DNA of 64,000 bases from Symsagittifera roscoffensis (lineage: Eukaryota; Xenacoelomorpha; Acoela; Convolutidae): assembly GCF_963678635.1 (NCBI RefSeq), contig NC_087063.1, positions 48,807,220-48,871,219 on the forward strand. Direction: 5' to 3'. Below the pieces are notes generated by a model. That model was given only the letters and a program-made list of their open reading frames with translations, ran no database searches and was not told where the DNA came from. Made by a program: the position numbers and the translations under genes. This document shows positions 44,867 to 55,051 of this stretch, piece by piece (position 1 is the first letter of the stretch; each line of letters starts with the position of its first letter).

Positions 44867-45888
44867 TTGGCAAAACTAAAATATTGCAATCGATTATATA
44901 TTGTATAATTGTATACAGCTTTTATCGATTGTATGTAACCTAATCAGACACTAAAATCGATAATACAGGGATTTTATACAGCTCCGAAAAACCGATTATA
45001 CAGTCCAGAAAATGTATTTTTTTTGCGGTTTAAAATCTGTATAGAAGCTTTTTATTATCTGTAAAAAATCGATTATGACTGATTGTAATGTTTTCTCTAC
45101 CGACCAAAAAAAATTATTGTCTAAAAATGGATTAAAATTATTTTCTAAAAATTTTAGTTTTCCTAATCTGAGAAGCTCAAAACAAAAGTTGAATTCAAAG
45201 AAACGACACAAATCAAGAAAACCATCAAACGATTAAGATTTTGATTCACAAAAATATGCAATAATCTCATTAAAATCATCAATATAACCACAATTTTACA
45301 CATAGAAATAAGCAATAAAGTCATTAGAATCGTCATTGAAATAAAAATTTTTGGCACAACAACATGCAAAAATCCAATGAAACATCAATTTATACAAGAT
45401 TTTGTAAAGAAAAAAAGTAAACATCTCATGGAAACTAAAATTTAAAAAAAATGCGGGGCACAAAAACACACAAAAACAAAATGCAGCAGTACTGAAATTT
45501 TCTTTCCCAGATTCTGCTTTTTTTCTGCAAAAAACTGTCAATTTTGGCCGTAACTGGACAGCTTTATGTTTTTCTTATCGAGTTTGGTTATTTTCAAAAA
45601 ACAAAACACGTAATAAAACATTTTTTCAAAATGAATTTTTTTGTTGAAAAACTTAACCAAAATAAAATGGATTTCATAGTGTATAAAATCTGTATATAAT
45701 CAGTGCCAAAATAAGCACGTAAAAATGGATTTTGGTACCTATCGAATTGATTAAAATCAGTATAAATGACAATCGATTGTAATCAAGTTGATAGTAGAAA
45801 AAAGTGCATAATTTAGTGCATAAAACAGCTTGATTGCTGAACAGTAGATTTTACTGGCGATAATCGATTGCACTCATAGTTTTGCCAA
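44867..45888. mobile_element. Second ATCGATTAT-rich inverted-repeat element
   Basis: About 1.02 kb. Left end TTGGCAAAACTAAAATATTG, then CAATCGATTATA. The right end is the inverse, reading TTGGCAAAACTATGAGTGCA, then ATCGATTATCG on the other strand. The interior has scattered ATCGATT and TCGATTGTA copies in both directions. Short Phe/Ile-rich frames on the minus strand look like chance. It lies 270 bp from the preceding element and shares its palindrome theme but not its termini. Confidence 0.6.
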
Positions 45889-46082
45889 TGCGGGTTGAAC
45901 TTGACACGCTTCTGAATACCACACTTGACTTCATGCAGAAAAAATTTCCAGGTATCAGGTACCTATAACTGCTTGAGAGAAAAAAAAATTGCGACGTAGC
46001 TATTTCACACTCGGAGACTAAGCAAATTCAATTTTGTCAAGCCAATATAGCATAATAATGAGAAAGGAAAGGTCAAATAATT

Positions 46083-46518
46083 TGATAGCGCGGCTATCTA
46101 TGAGTCTGTTTTTATAATGTAGTCATTTCATATAGAACTTTTTGAGTCAGTTTATGGCAAAAATGTTACTTAAAACATAGAAAACCCTTTACCCTTAGGA
46201 ACTAAAACATGAACTAAATTAACTCTTGTTTCGGTTTTTGCCTAAAATTGTTTATCGGCAGTTGTTGATGAAATTTCTTTCTGTTCAGGATCAACTTATT
46301 GCAATGTTATATTGAGTTGTTCTCAAAAATGTTCAGTTTGAAGATAGTTGTTCAAATGCACATATTCCGCAGTTGCTAAATACTAAATAATCGTGAAAGC
46401 CTATGAATGAAAACGAATTGTTCGAATTATTGGGGAAAATGTTAACAATTAATCTGTAAACGCTAAATCCAAATGATATTTTGAGTTTTTCCCGACCGTC
46501 CTTACTGTCAGCGGAACA
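46083..46518 (+). repeat. 5' LTR of the BEL/Pao element
   Basis: Begins TGATAGCGCGGCTA and ends GTCAGCGGAACA. Shares long blocks with 54614-55051, such as GATGAAATTTCTTTCTGTTC, AAAATGTTCAGTTTGAAGAT and TTTTGAGTTTTTCCCGACCG. Confidence 0.85.
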
Positions 46519-46521
46519 TTT

Positions 46522-46538
46522 TGGTACCGCGACTCGGG
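46522..46538 (+). promoter_or_regulatory. BEL/Pao primer binding site
   Basis: TGGTACCGCGACTCGGG, three bases after the LTR. It would pair with a tRNA ending in GGTACCA; some leucine tRNAs end this way, so tRNA-Leu is a guess. Confidence 0.55.
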
Positions 46539-48416
46539 AATAGTCGGGAAATAGGCAAATTTGATTCTGAAATCATGTCTATCTGGTTTTAAGAAAACCT
46601 CTCATTGAAGGGCACGTGTGTTACCTATTTCTTAAAAATCTCCGATTCTCTACGTCTGATGAACGCACAAAAATCTGTGTAATTCCTATATGAGCTGATC
46701 ATTCACGCTGTTATAACTCGAGGTACATGATTCGATTCAGTCATATCAATGAGTACCTCCGGGTTCATAATGAGATCCAAGTCGTCTTCTTCTCTTCTAT
46801 CTAAAAGTGTGGCAACCCTGGAACTATTTTGGGCTCTGGAGTACTCACAGGACTTTTCTTCTATGTCAGCATACTCTCAAGCGAGAAATGATTGTGAGGA
46901 AAACAGAGTGTGAATCTGGACAAAGCCCTCAGCAACTAGACGCTGCCTGACATCGGAGATCAAAATTTCCAAGAAACGAAAAACTGTCAAAAAATTGTCG
47001 AAACCTTCAAATTTTAGTCCCATTTTATTGCTGTACGCTTTTGTGCAATGAATTTTGAGTACAAACCGAACCAAAAGCTACACTTATTCTTGAATTTTTG
47101 TTAACATAACCTGAACAAAAAATTAAAAATCCTAAAAAAAAGTGCAAAGTTTTTCATAACTAAATTTTAAGGGAAGTAGAAAAAGTCTTGAATACCTCAG
47201 AAAAGTTTCGAACCAAATTTCAATTTTTTTGCCCAGAACGTATTAAATTACCAAAGTATTGGATATTTATGTTCTAAAACATCAAAATTTGTTGCCGCCT
47301 CCTCGACTTTCCTTTTGTTGAGTGAGTTGTTTAAGCCGATTTCTTACCTCAGGTTTTACTCCTATCGGTTGTCTGAAACTTATAACAATTTACTCAACTC
47401 GATCTTACAAGTACCGCTTTTTTGAATCAGTCCGATAGCAAAACGTCGCATATCGACCGCAAAACTGTTCTCTCATCGTCACTACCCATTCTTCGCCGTA
47501 GTTGTGTGTGTGATTCCTTAGCTCGGGTTTTGCTCCTATGGTTTTTTTTTCAGATCAATACACTCAACTTGTCCGCTTCCGTTCGCGCCCGTTTACGTTT
47601 CAGTCCGTAAGCGAACCGCCTTATCCCGTAATCTTTGGGTGTGCAGTACCGTGCACAAATAGGTGTAATCGTAGAGTTCACCCAAAGACCTTGTCCTAAA
47701 TAATTTTTTTCTAAGCATCTAAATTTTACCATAAAATAATCAAATGTAGCGTTCTCCACAACTATGATGGTTTTCATCTTAGGAGCAAGCTCTCTTTTTT
47801 ATGCAATACAAACTCAACCCCGAAAGCTGAGAGATAGATTGCAAAGAAGTTGTTTAGCCATAAAAAGGACTTTCTTTAAGTTATTTTGCAAAAAAAAACA
47901 GTGCAATATATTTTACACAATAACCCAAAGTTAGCTTCCCGGAATTATCTGTTTTGTGGCATGACTTCAGCAACAATTCCATAGGTAAGCATATAAGCAA
48001 TAACTTTCAATGTTTGTCCGGTTTGCAAATAAATCGACTATTGAACAATTAAAAAAACCGAATAACTGCAACCATTTGTTGTCACCGAGAGGGCACAGAC
48101 AAAATTCTCCCCGTTTTATTCAAAAGCAATATAAAGCTTTGCATCAATTTCTCGTCTCGAATTGAAAATTTTAACCATTATTTTACGTCACAGCCAAAAT
48201 TTGAACACCATTGTTAAAAACACTAAACAAAAAGTTCAACTGACCGCTCAGAAAGTTCCCATAAAACAAGTTGTCCGTTTTAATTCGAAATCTTTGCATA
48301 AATTCTGAACGAAATTAGTTTTTCGTTTACCTTGAGTTGCTAGCATCTTTTATCTGTTAACCGTAGATTAAGAGGCCAGATAAAGGTGCTCATAGCAATT
48401 CTTCTGTTCAGCTAGA
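46539..48416 (+). other. BEL/Pao leader with diverged repeats
   Basis: No coding signal. A motif of about 40 bases recurs at 47341-47380, 47514-47553 and 48448-48486 (TTCTTACCTCAGGTTTTACT / TTAGCTCGGGTTTTGCTCCT / TTACCTCGGGTTTCGCTCCC). A following segment containing CAGTCCG(A/T)(T/A)AGC also repeats (near 47428 and 47602). The third copy lies inside the start of the gag frame. Confidence 0.55.
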
Positions 48417-50650
48417 ATGTTTTCCGAGTTCATTACACTGGGCTTATTTCTTACCTCGGGTTTCGCTCCCAGGGGTTGTCTGATGTTCAGTCTAGCCTCT
48501 TGTTGTACGATGGCTGCCGACCAGTCTTCGCTTACCGCGATTGTTCCCTCGTCTCCGCCAGCAATGGTGTCCGATATTGCCGATAAGATCAACAGTCTCA
48601 CGATAGCTAGAACCAAGCTTGGAAAAGAGTTAAATATAAACCATGAGTGCGTACTTGAGACCATTGAAAGGAAAGACCGCACTGTTAAAATCAAAAAATG
48701 GCCTCAAATTTGTAAAAAATGCTCGGGAGAAGCCGTCTCCAAAAATAAAGAAATCCTCTTTTTAACCTCAGAAGAATCCGACAAAGCAGCCTTGAAACAT
48801 GAGTTAGAGCTTTTAACACATATAAACGATTAAATCCTTACTAAATTACGACAGTATCTTGACGCCAAACAGACCCTCAGCCACTTTGAAAGTGTTAAAT
48901 CACCAAGTTCTGCAACCACATCACACAAAAGTCATGTGGAAACTTCTAAGCATTTGTCTGCATCAGTGACTTCTAGCCAAAGAACTCGAAAGCTGAAAAT
49001 TGCAACCTTGCACCGTGAAGAAATAGAGCGACAAAATGTAGGTAGGCTTCACTTAAAACAGCAAAAAAATCTAACAGAACTGAAAAAATTGGCCGAAAAA
49101 AAAATCGAGTTAAATTGGCCGATGCCACCGTAACGGAAAATGCAATTCTTGACGACATGAAAGAGAAGTCAAGTTCGATAGACTTGCCCGATGAGAGTCG
49201 TGCGGGAAGTAAAAGGACAAAAAGCTGGGTGAACAAAACAGAGCTGAAGAAATTCAGTCTGCACATAAAACCAAACCGTCACTGAGTGCTACTGGTTTTA
49301 ATCCCTTCCGCGTTAACCCAGTTAACCAATCTTTCCAACCGGCGATAGCTGTCTTGACTAGTAATTTGGATGAAGATAATACCAATATCAGAAATCTTTT
49401 TCAATCCAGATCTGAAAAACTTATAATCCAAAATAACACAATACATTTGCAAACGTCTAATAAATCTACCGTGCTACCCGTTCGTTTCATTCAAACCGCG
49501 CAAACTAGCCAGAGTCAAACTCTAGCTCAACCGTCGCTTAAAGTTAAAATTAAAATTGTGCCAAACTTGACTTTCGATTATACGAAATCGAACTTTCCAT
49601 TAACCAGTTGTGGAACAGTCTTCTACCAGCCGGAGTCTGAGTATCAATTTCCTGATCCCCGAGATGACGGGTTCAATTATTGTAATGGTGATGACAAAAA
49701 TCACGTTGATCGAAACCAGCCGCCCTTCCTGCCAATTAACGAACAATATTCTCTAACTATTGAAGACCTCGCTGAGATTACTACCATGAAATGTAAAGAT
49801 CCGCTACCAGAATGGAATTGTCTCAATACAACGGTGATCCTTTACCTTGACATGATTGTTTCGGACAGTTTAAAAGCGCTGTCAACTCCGCTTGTTTGAG
49901 TGATGACGTCAAGTTGACTTAATTGAAAACTCTTGTGACTGGGAAAACCAAAAATGCCATCGCTGTATGCCATCGCTACTCGGAAATTGGGCCAGTCACA
50001 AACGGTAGTTAATGCTAACCTTCACAAACTAATTTGTTCCCACCATTGAAAGTGCATAATTCCGACAGCATTATAGGTTTTGCTTCTACCATCTCAAATC
50101 TTACTGGTGTGTTTAAGTCACTCTCCTATGCCTAGGATTTGGAGGTGTTGCTTCGTTAAACCAAGCATTAGGTAAACTGCCACCCAACATGAAGGAATCA
50201 TCGGCTCTTCACACAATGAAAAGTAGTCTTTACCAACCATCTTTGCTCCATTTCAATGACTGGCTGGCTGAAAAGGCAGAGGGCGACTGAGCGAATGCAA
50301 GCTAACCCTCCCAATAATCAAAATCAGGAAAATCAGGCCAACGCTGGCCCTTCTAAAACAGTAACAAAAATTTTGTCTCCTAATTCAAAAATGTCTGATA
50401 AAAAAACCCAATCAACAGTATCCTTGCTGAATTGTTTGCAAAGGCAAACATGCTATTGGTCCTGTAGCGTCTACAAAGAGAAAACTCCTACTCAAAGAGC
50501 AAAGTTTGCCGCCGAGTAGAAGTTGTGTTTCTCCTGTCTGCAATCAGACCATACTTTTCGATAATGACCGAATTCTAGAAAGTGCAACAAGCCTGATTGC
50601 AACAGAACTCACAATGCGCTCTTGTACGGAGCCGAAGAATATACCCCGCA
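48417..50650 (+). pseudogene. BEL/Pao gag
   Basis: The first frame (48417-48833, 138 residues) probably starts at the internal Met of MAADQSSLT. Next comes a Lys/Glu-rich coiled coil split by a stop (48840-49270). The frame at 49354-49899 ends in KDPLPEWNC, the start of the BEL capsid domain. This continues in another frame with KTLVTGKAKNAIA (about 49930). Around 50440-50620 two zinc knuckles can be read: CNRTHNALLYGAEEYT closes the second, and CFSCLQSDHTFR, in which the last Cys is lost to a stop, is the first. Several stops and at least three frame changes. Confidence 0.75.
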
Positions 50651-51150
50651 AAAGACTCAACAAAATCACCAGCTGAAGGAAAAACCCCTTCGCATTCCGG
50701 TAGTCTGGAAGTGGAAACAGTTACTTGCGCCATCTCCGATCTCTGTTTTAAAGGTCTAATTCAAATTGTTGACTTGAAGTTGTCCAGCAACACATCTAAC
50801 TCTAATAGTCTTGCTCTTTGTGATTCGGCTTGCAGTCACTCATGGTTTTCCGCTCAACTTGCTGAAAGACTTAAATTGTCCGGTGAAAAGTTGAACCTAA
50901 CAGTCAGTGGAATAAATTCACAACACGTTTTAAGGACGGAATAATTAGAAATAGTAATTTCAGGTATTAATGAATCCAATTCATACAATTTCCAAGCACG
51001 ACTTTTTGTTAAGACGGATTTAAACTCAGGATCTGATACCATGAACGTCAGTGAACTTAAAAAAGTTTATCCTCATTTGGCTCCAGTGCCTTCCTTGACG
51101 TACCAATACTCTGACGTGGAAATGATCTTAGGCCAACACTGATTTCAGGC
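50651..51150 (+). pseudogene. BEL/Pao aspartic protease
   Basis: The frame at 50597-50944 carries LALCDSACSHSWFSAQLA, the BEL protease active-site strand with Asp-Ser-Ala in place of the usual Asp-Thr/Ser-Gly, then LSGEKLNLTVSGI. A TAA ends the frame at 50942. The C-terminal half, including a decayed ILGQ/DH-type segment (MILGQH near 51122), follows past the stop. Confidence 0.65.
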
Positions 51151-51179
51151 CATCCTATTATTAGAAATTCACGGCAATG

Positions 51180-52262
51180 AAAGCAAAAATTCACCGTTTG
51201 CGGTACGGTTACTTATCGGTTGGGTCCTCAGTGGTCCTCTACCATCATCTCTAGGTTTGCCATCTCACTGTTTCAAGTCTAGTGTTGAAGACAATTCTCT
51301 TATAGAGCAAGTCAAAAATTGGTATGAACTTTAGTCCATCAATACCTATAAATCAGCCGATCCGCGTTCAGCATCAGAAAAGCAAGCTCTAAAAACGCTT
51401 GAATCGACTTTTTCGCATGACGGAACTCGATGCTCCGTTGGTATGTTTTGGGTCGATAAGGATGTCAAGTTGCCAAACAGTTACTACTCCGCGTTTGTCC
51501 AGCTTAAGTCTTTGGAAAAGCGGCTTGAAAATATCCTGACCTGAAAAGACTTTACGGTAAAACTGTTCAGGACGATTTGGAAATGGGGTATACCGTTCCT
51601 ATTGAATACAATGAGTTGAACAGGCGCACTGACCGCAATTGGTATTTACACTATCATCCAGTGGTTAACCCGAATAAACCTGGAAAGTTGAGGCGAAATT
51701 TAAACGGTGCTTCGAAAATTCATAGGGTATCCTTGAACCAGTCACTTTTGGTAGGGCTCGGTCTGTTGCAGAACTTGTTGAGAGTGCTCCTCCGGTCCAG
51801 ACAATATAAATTTGCACTATCAGCAGACACTGAAGGAATGTTCTTTCCAGTAGGGTTCTTTCCAGCTGACCAGCCGTCGTTGCGTTTTTTTGTGGCGGGA
51901 GGACCTCACAAATGAGGTGAACGTTTTTTATTACACTTGTCACATCTTTGGTGCTCGTGACTCCCTCACTTGTGCAAATTTTGTGCTCCAACAAACCGCG
52001 AGAGATAATACGCCAAGTTTCCAGCTGCTGCTTCTGCTGTCCTAGAAAACTTTCATATGGATGATTTCTTAGGTTCTATCGCTGATTTGAGGGAAGCGCT
52101 AAGCCTGAGCAAAGAACTTGAAAGTTTGTCGAGTCTAAGAGGTTTTAACTTAACCAAGTTTTTCAGCATTGTCCAAGATTTAGCAAAAAAGTTGAATTCA
52201 GAGAACAACAAGATTGACTCTGTCAAAGAAATAAACGCAACGCAACGCACGTATAACATCTA
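51180..52262 (+). pseudogene. BEL/Pao reverse transcriptase
   Basis: RLLIGWVLSGPLPS (51205) leads into VDKDVKLPNSYYSAFVQLKS (51460), both typical of BEL pol. The frame at 51577-51915 has WYLHYHPVVNPNKPGKLR and FALSADTEGMF, the first catalytic Asp block, then DQPSLRFF. Near 52055 HMDDFLGS holds the YxDD-equivalent (M-D-D). Frame breaks fall near 51540 and 51915-52050. Confidence 0.75.
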
Positions 52263-52462
52263 AAGTGGGATAATAAAAATGATATCTTAAACGAGAGTCG
52301 TGGCGTGAACAAAGTTATAGCAAAACCGATTACGCAGCGCAACGTATTAAATTACGTCTCCTCGGTTTTGACCCAATCGGTTTAGTCGCACCGTACACCG
52401 TTCGTGCCTGGCTTTTACTGAAGGTTAATTAACGTATCTCAGGCCAGCAGTGGGATGAACTA

Positions 52463-52909
52463 TTGTCAAGTAAACTTCAAGAAAAGTTCATAGAGTGGCA
52501 TACTGGTTTACCAATACTTGGCCGACTAACAATTTCTGGCTCTTTCTTCGACACCCCGGTTGACCAAATAGAGCTTCATATGATTGGTGACAACTCTCAG
52601 GACGTATTTTGCTCGGTTGCTTTCCTGCGCGGTTGCTCCGTCGTCACAAACGTAGCCAAAATTGCTTTTGTTTTCGGGAAAGCCAGAGTAGCACCGATGA
52701 AAACTCTTTCAATTCCTAAGCTTGACCTGCTAGCACCGTTACTGGCGAGCCGTCTGAGACTTGAAATCAAGAAATCTTTGAAAATAAAAATCGAAAGATC
52801 ATACATGCGGACAGAGAGCACTACTGTACTGAGGTGGTTGAACTCTACCAGCAAGTTGCCTGCTTTGTGGCTAATCAAGTTTCCGAAATTGTCGAATCCA
52901 CCACAATAG
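52463..52909 (+). pseudogene. BEL/Pao RNase H
   Basis: 148-residue frame. It begins with WHTGLPILGRL (the BEL W...P.L..I.I.R segment). The first catalytic site reads IGDNSQDVFCSVAF in place of the usual D-A-S-x-x-A-Y-x-A. KTLSIPKLDLLAPLLASRL corresponds to the conserved I-P-R-L-E-L-x-A helix. The TTVLRWLNS segment holds the third acidic region, with Asp lost. Confidence 0.7.
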
Positions 52910-54645
52910 ATGAGTGGTTCCATTTGTCCAGTGGGCAACAATCAAGCGGATACCTTCCCTCACGGAATAATTGCTGAGGCTCTGAAAGAAAGCGGTTGGG
53001 TGAAAATACCTTTTTTGAAAACCAAAGACTGGCTTTTTAAACCTGACTCAGAAGTTCTCACCAGCATTCGACTCAAAGGACCTTCATACGATTTAATTGA
53101 AGGTATTGAAAAAACTGCGAATTTTATTTGCACATCGAAAACCACTGATCCAGTTTTTGTCTGGAAAAATTTTAATTCTTTTCCGAAACTCCAAAAAATC
53201 GCCGCATTCAAGCTGAGGTTATCACCTCATTGCCGTCAAAATTGCAACGCTAGTTCGATTACCGAACCATCCGAATTAGAATTAGCTAATCAAAAGCTAG
53301 TGGTTCTGGCTCAGTCAGAGTTGTTCAACGTCGAAGTCAACGCACTTCACAAAAACAGTCCCTTATGAAGTCTAGCCGAATAGCTTCTTTTTCGCCGTTC
53401 ATCGGTCCCGGTGGTCTAGTCCGTTCCACTGACCGTGTTTGCCGTCCCGTTGATGTTGAATTTAACGTTAAGCATCCCATCATTTTAGATAGCCGACATC
53501 TACTTGTGATGATGCTTTCAACATTCATTCACCAAAAGAATCATCACCAAAGTTTGGATTTCCTGCACGCTGTTATACAATTAGAGTACGTTGTATTGGG
53601 GCTCCGTTTTGCCCTCCGTTCAATTGCTTATTAAACCGAAAAAGAAAAGCTAAGGTAATTACGCCTATGATGGCTGACCTTCTGCTCGAGCCACTGGGTT
53701 ACTGACAACCGCCATTCGCGAACAGCTGAGTAGATTACTTCGGCTCGTTCCACGTAACAATTCGACGAAGCTCAGAGAAACGCTGGGGCTTCTTAATCGC
53801 GTTTATGACGAAACGTGCCGTTCATCTAGAGGTTGTTCCGTCAGTGGTTACAAGTTCCTGTGTAATGGGAATAGAACGCTTCATTGCTCGGCGTTGAACG
53901 CCTTCCGTCATCTGGTCGGACAATGGCACGAATTTTTTTCGCTCGGCCAAAGAATTGATTTCGTGAACCGAGAACCGGAATCGCAATGCACCTATTCTAC
54001 TTGCTCACAAAGGCCTTGCCTAGAAATTCTATCCACCCAGTGCTCCTCATCATGGAGGTGTGTGGGAAAGGCTCGTACGAAGCACCAAAAGAGTATTTTT
54101 ATAATATACTACGAACAAGAAAACTCACTGAGGAAGTCCTCATAACCACGTTTTGTTTAGTTGAGCAGTCTCTGAACAACCGTCAGCTCACACCCCTATC
54201 CTCCGATCCGAACGATCTCGAAGTGTTAACGCCGAATCACTTCCTACTTGGAAACCGCGTAATTAGCTTTCCGCAACTAGATTACGAGCAAAACTTCAAT
54301 CATCGAAAACGCTACGCCCGGGCACAATCCTATGCAAATTTCATCTGCACTCGCTGGCTCCGTTAGTACGTACCAATGCTTAACAAACCAGCCAAACTGT
54401 TCTCTTTTCCAAAATCACACTTGAAAACAACTGGGGATCTCGTTTGGTTGATTGAGGACAATAGTCTAAGAGGTCATTACCCGTTAGCGCGAGTCAAGTC
54501 ATTGAACTACGGTAACGACGGCATAGCGCGATCCGCCGTAATTAGATCGGCAACCGGCGAGTACACCCGTCCGATCGTGAAACTCGCGCCCGTTCTCGCT
54601 CCTTTGGCTCCTTTGTTACCGCGGCTAACTATGCGTCTGTTTTAA
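52910..54645 (+). pseudogene. BEL/Pao integrase
   Basis: The frame at 52910-53368 is the pre-integrase linker. 53365-53634 has FIGPGGLVRSTDRVCRP and HPIILDSRHLLVMML with H...HHQS, the BEL zinc-binding segment. The DDE core is split (53640-53990). 53986-54366 carries VEQSLNNRQLTPLSSDPNDL and LTPNHFLLGN, the characteristic BEL integrase end. 54376-54645 has TTGDLVWLIEDNSLRGHYPL and YTRPIVKL, the C-terminal domain. The last frame runs about 30 bp into the 3' LTR. Confidence 0.75.
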
Positions 54646-55051
54646 TAACCAGTCATTACCTATAAAATTTTTTGGGTCAGTTCTTAGCAAAAATGTTACT
54701 TAAAACTAATAAAGACCTTTAACCTTAGGAACAAAAATTGATCTAAAAAAACTCTTGTTTCGGCTTTTGCTTAAATTTTTTTATTGGCCGCAGTTGATGA
54801 AATTTCTTTCTGTTCAGCCTCAACTTTTTGCAATAAGTTATGATATATTGGATTGTTCACTAAAATGTTCAGTTTGAAGATAGTTTTTCAAATGCCCATA
54901 TTCCGCAGTTGCCAAATAATCGTGAAAGCCTATGAATGAAAAAAAAATTGTTCGAAATATGGGGGAAAAAGTTACCAATTATTATTCTGTAAACTCTGAA
55001 TTCAAATGTTATTTTGAGTTTTTCCCGACCGTCCTTATTGTCAGAGGAACA
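54614..55051 (+). repeat. 3' LTR of the BEL/Pao element
   Basis: Begins TGTTACCGCGGCTA and ends GTCAGAGGAACA. No polypurine tract is visible directly before it; the preceding bases are pyrimidine-rich (GCTCCTTTGGCTCCTT). The start is placed where similarity to the 5' LTR begins. Confidence 0.82.

Larger units (their letters stand above)
46083..55051 (+). mobile_element. Inactive BEL/Pao LTR retrotransposon
   Basis: About 9 kb, plus strand. LTRs of 436 and 438 bp bound a 1.9-kb leader, gag with coiled-coil and zinc knuckles, aspartic protease, RT, RNase H and a BEL-type integrase, each broken by stops and frameshifts. LTR divergence is visible throughout, so the insertion is old. A 5-bp target duplication could not be found. 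Confidence 0.88.

Noticed and set aside
44996-45541. Phe/Ile-rich minus-strand frames resembling membrane proteins
   Set aside because: They lie in an AT-rich inverted-repeat element and have the composition expected by chance.
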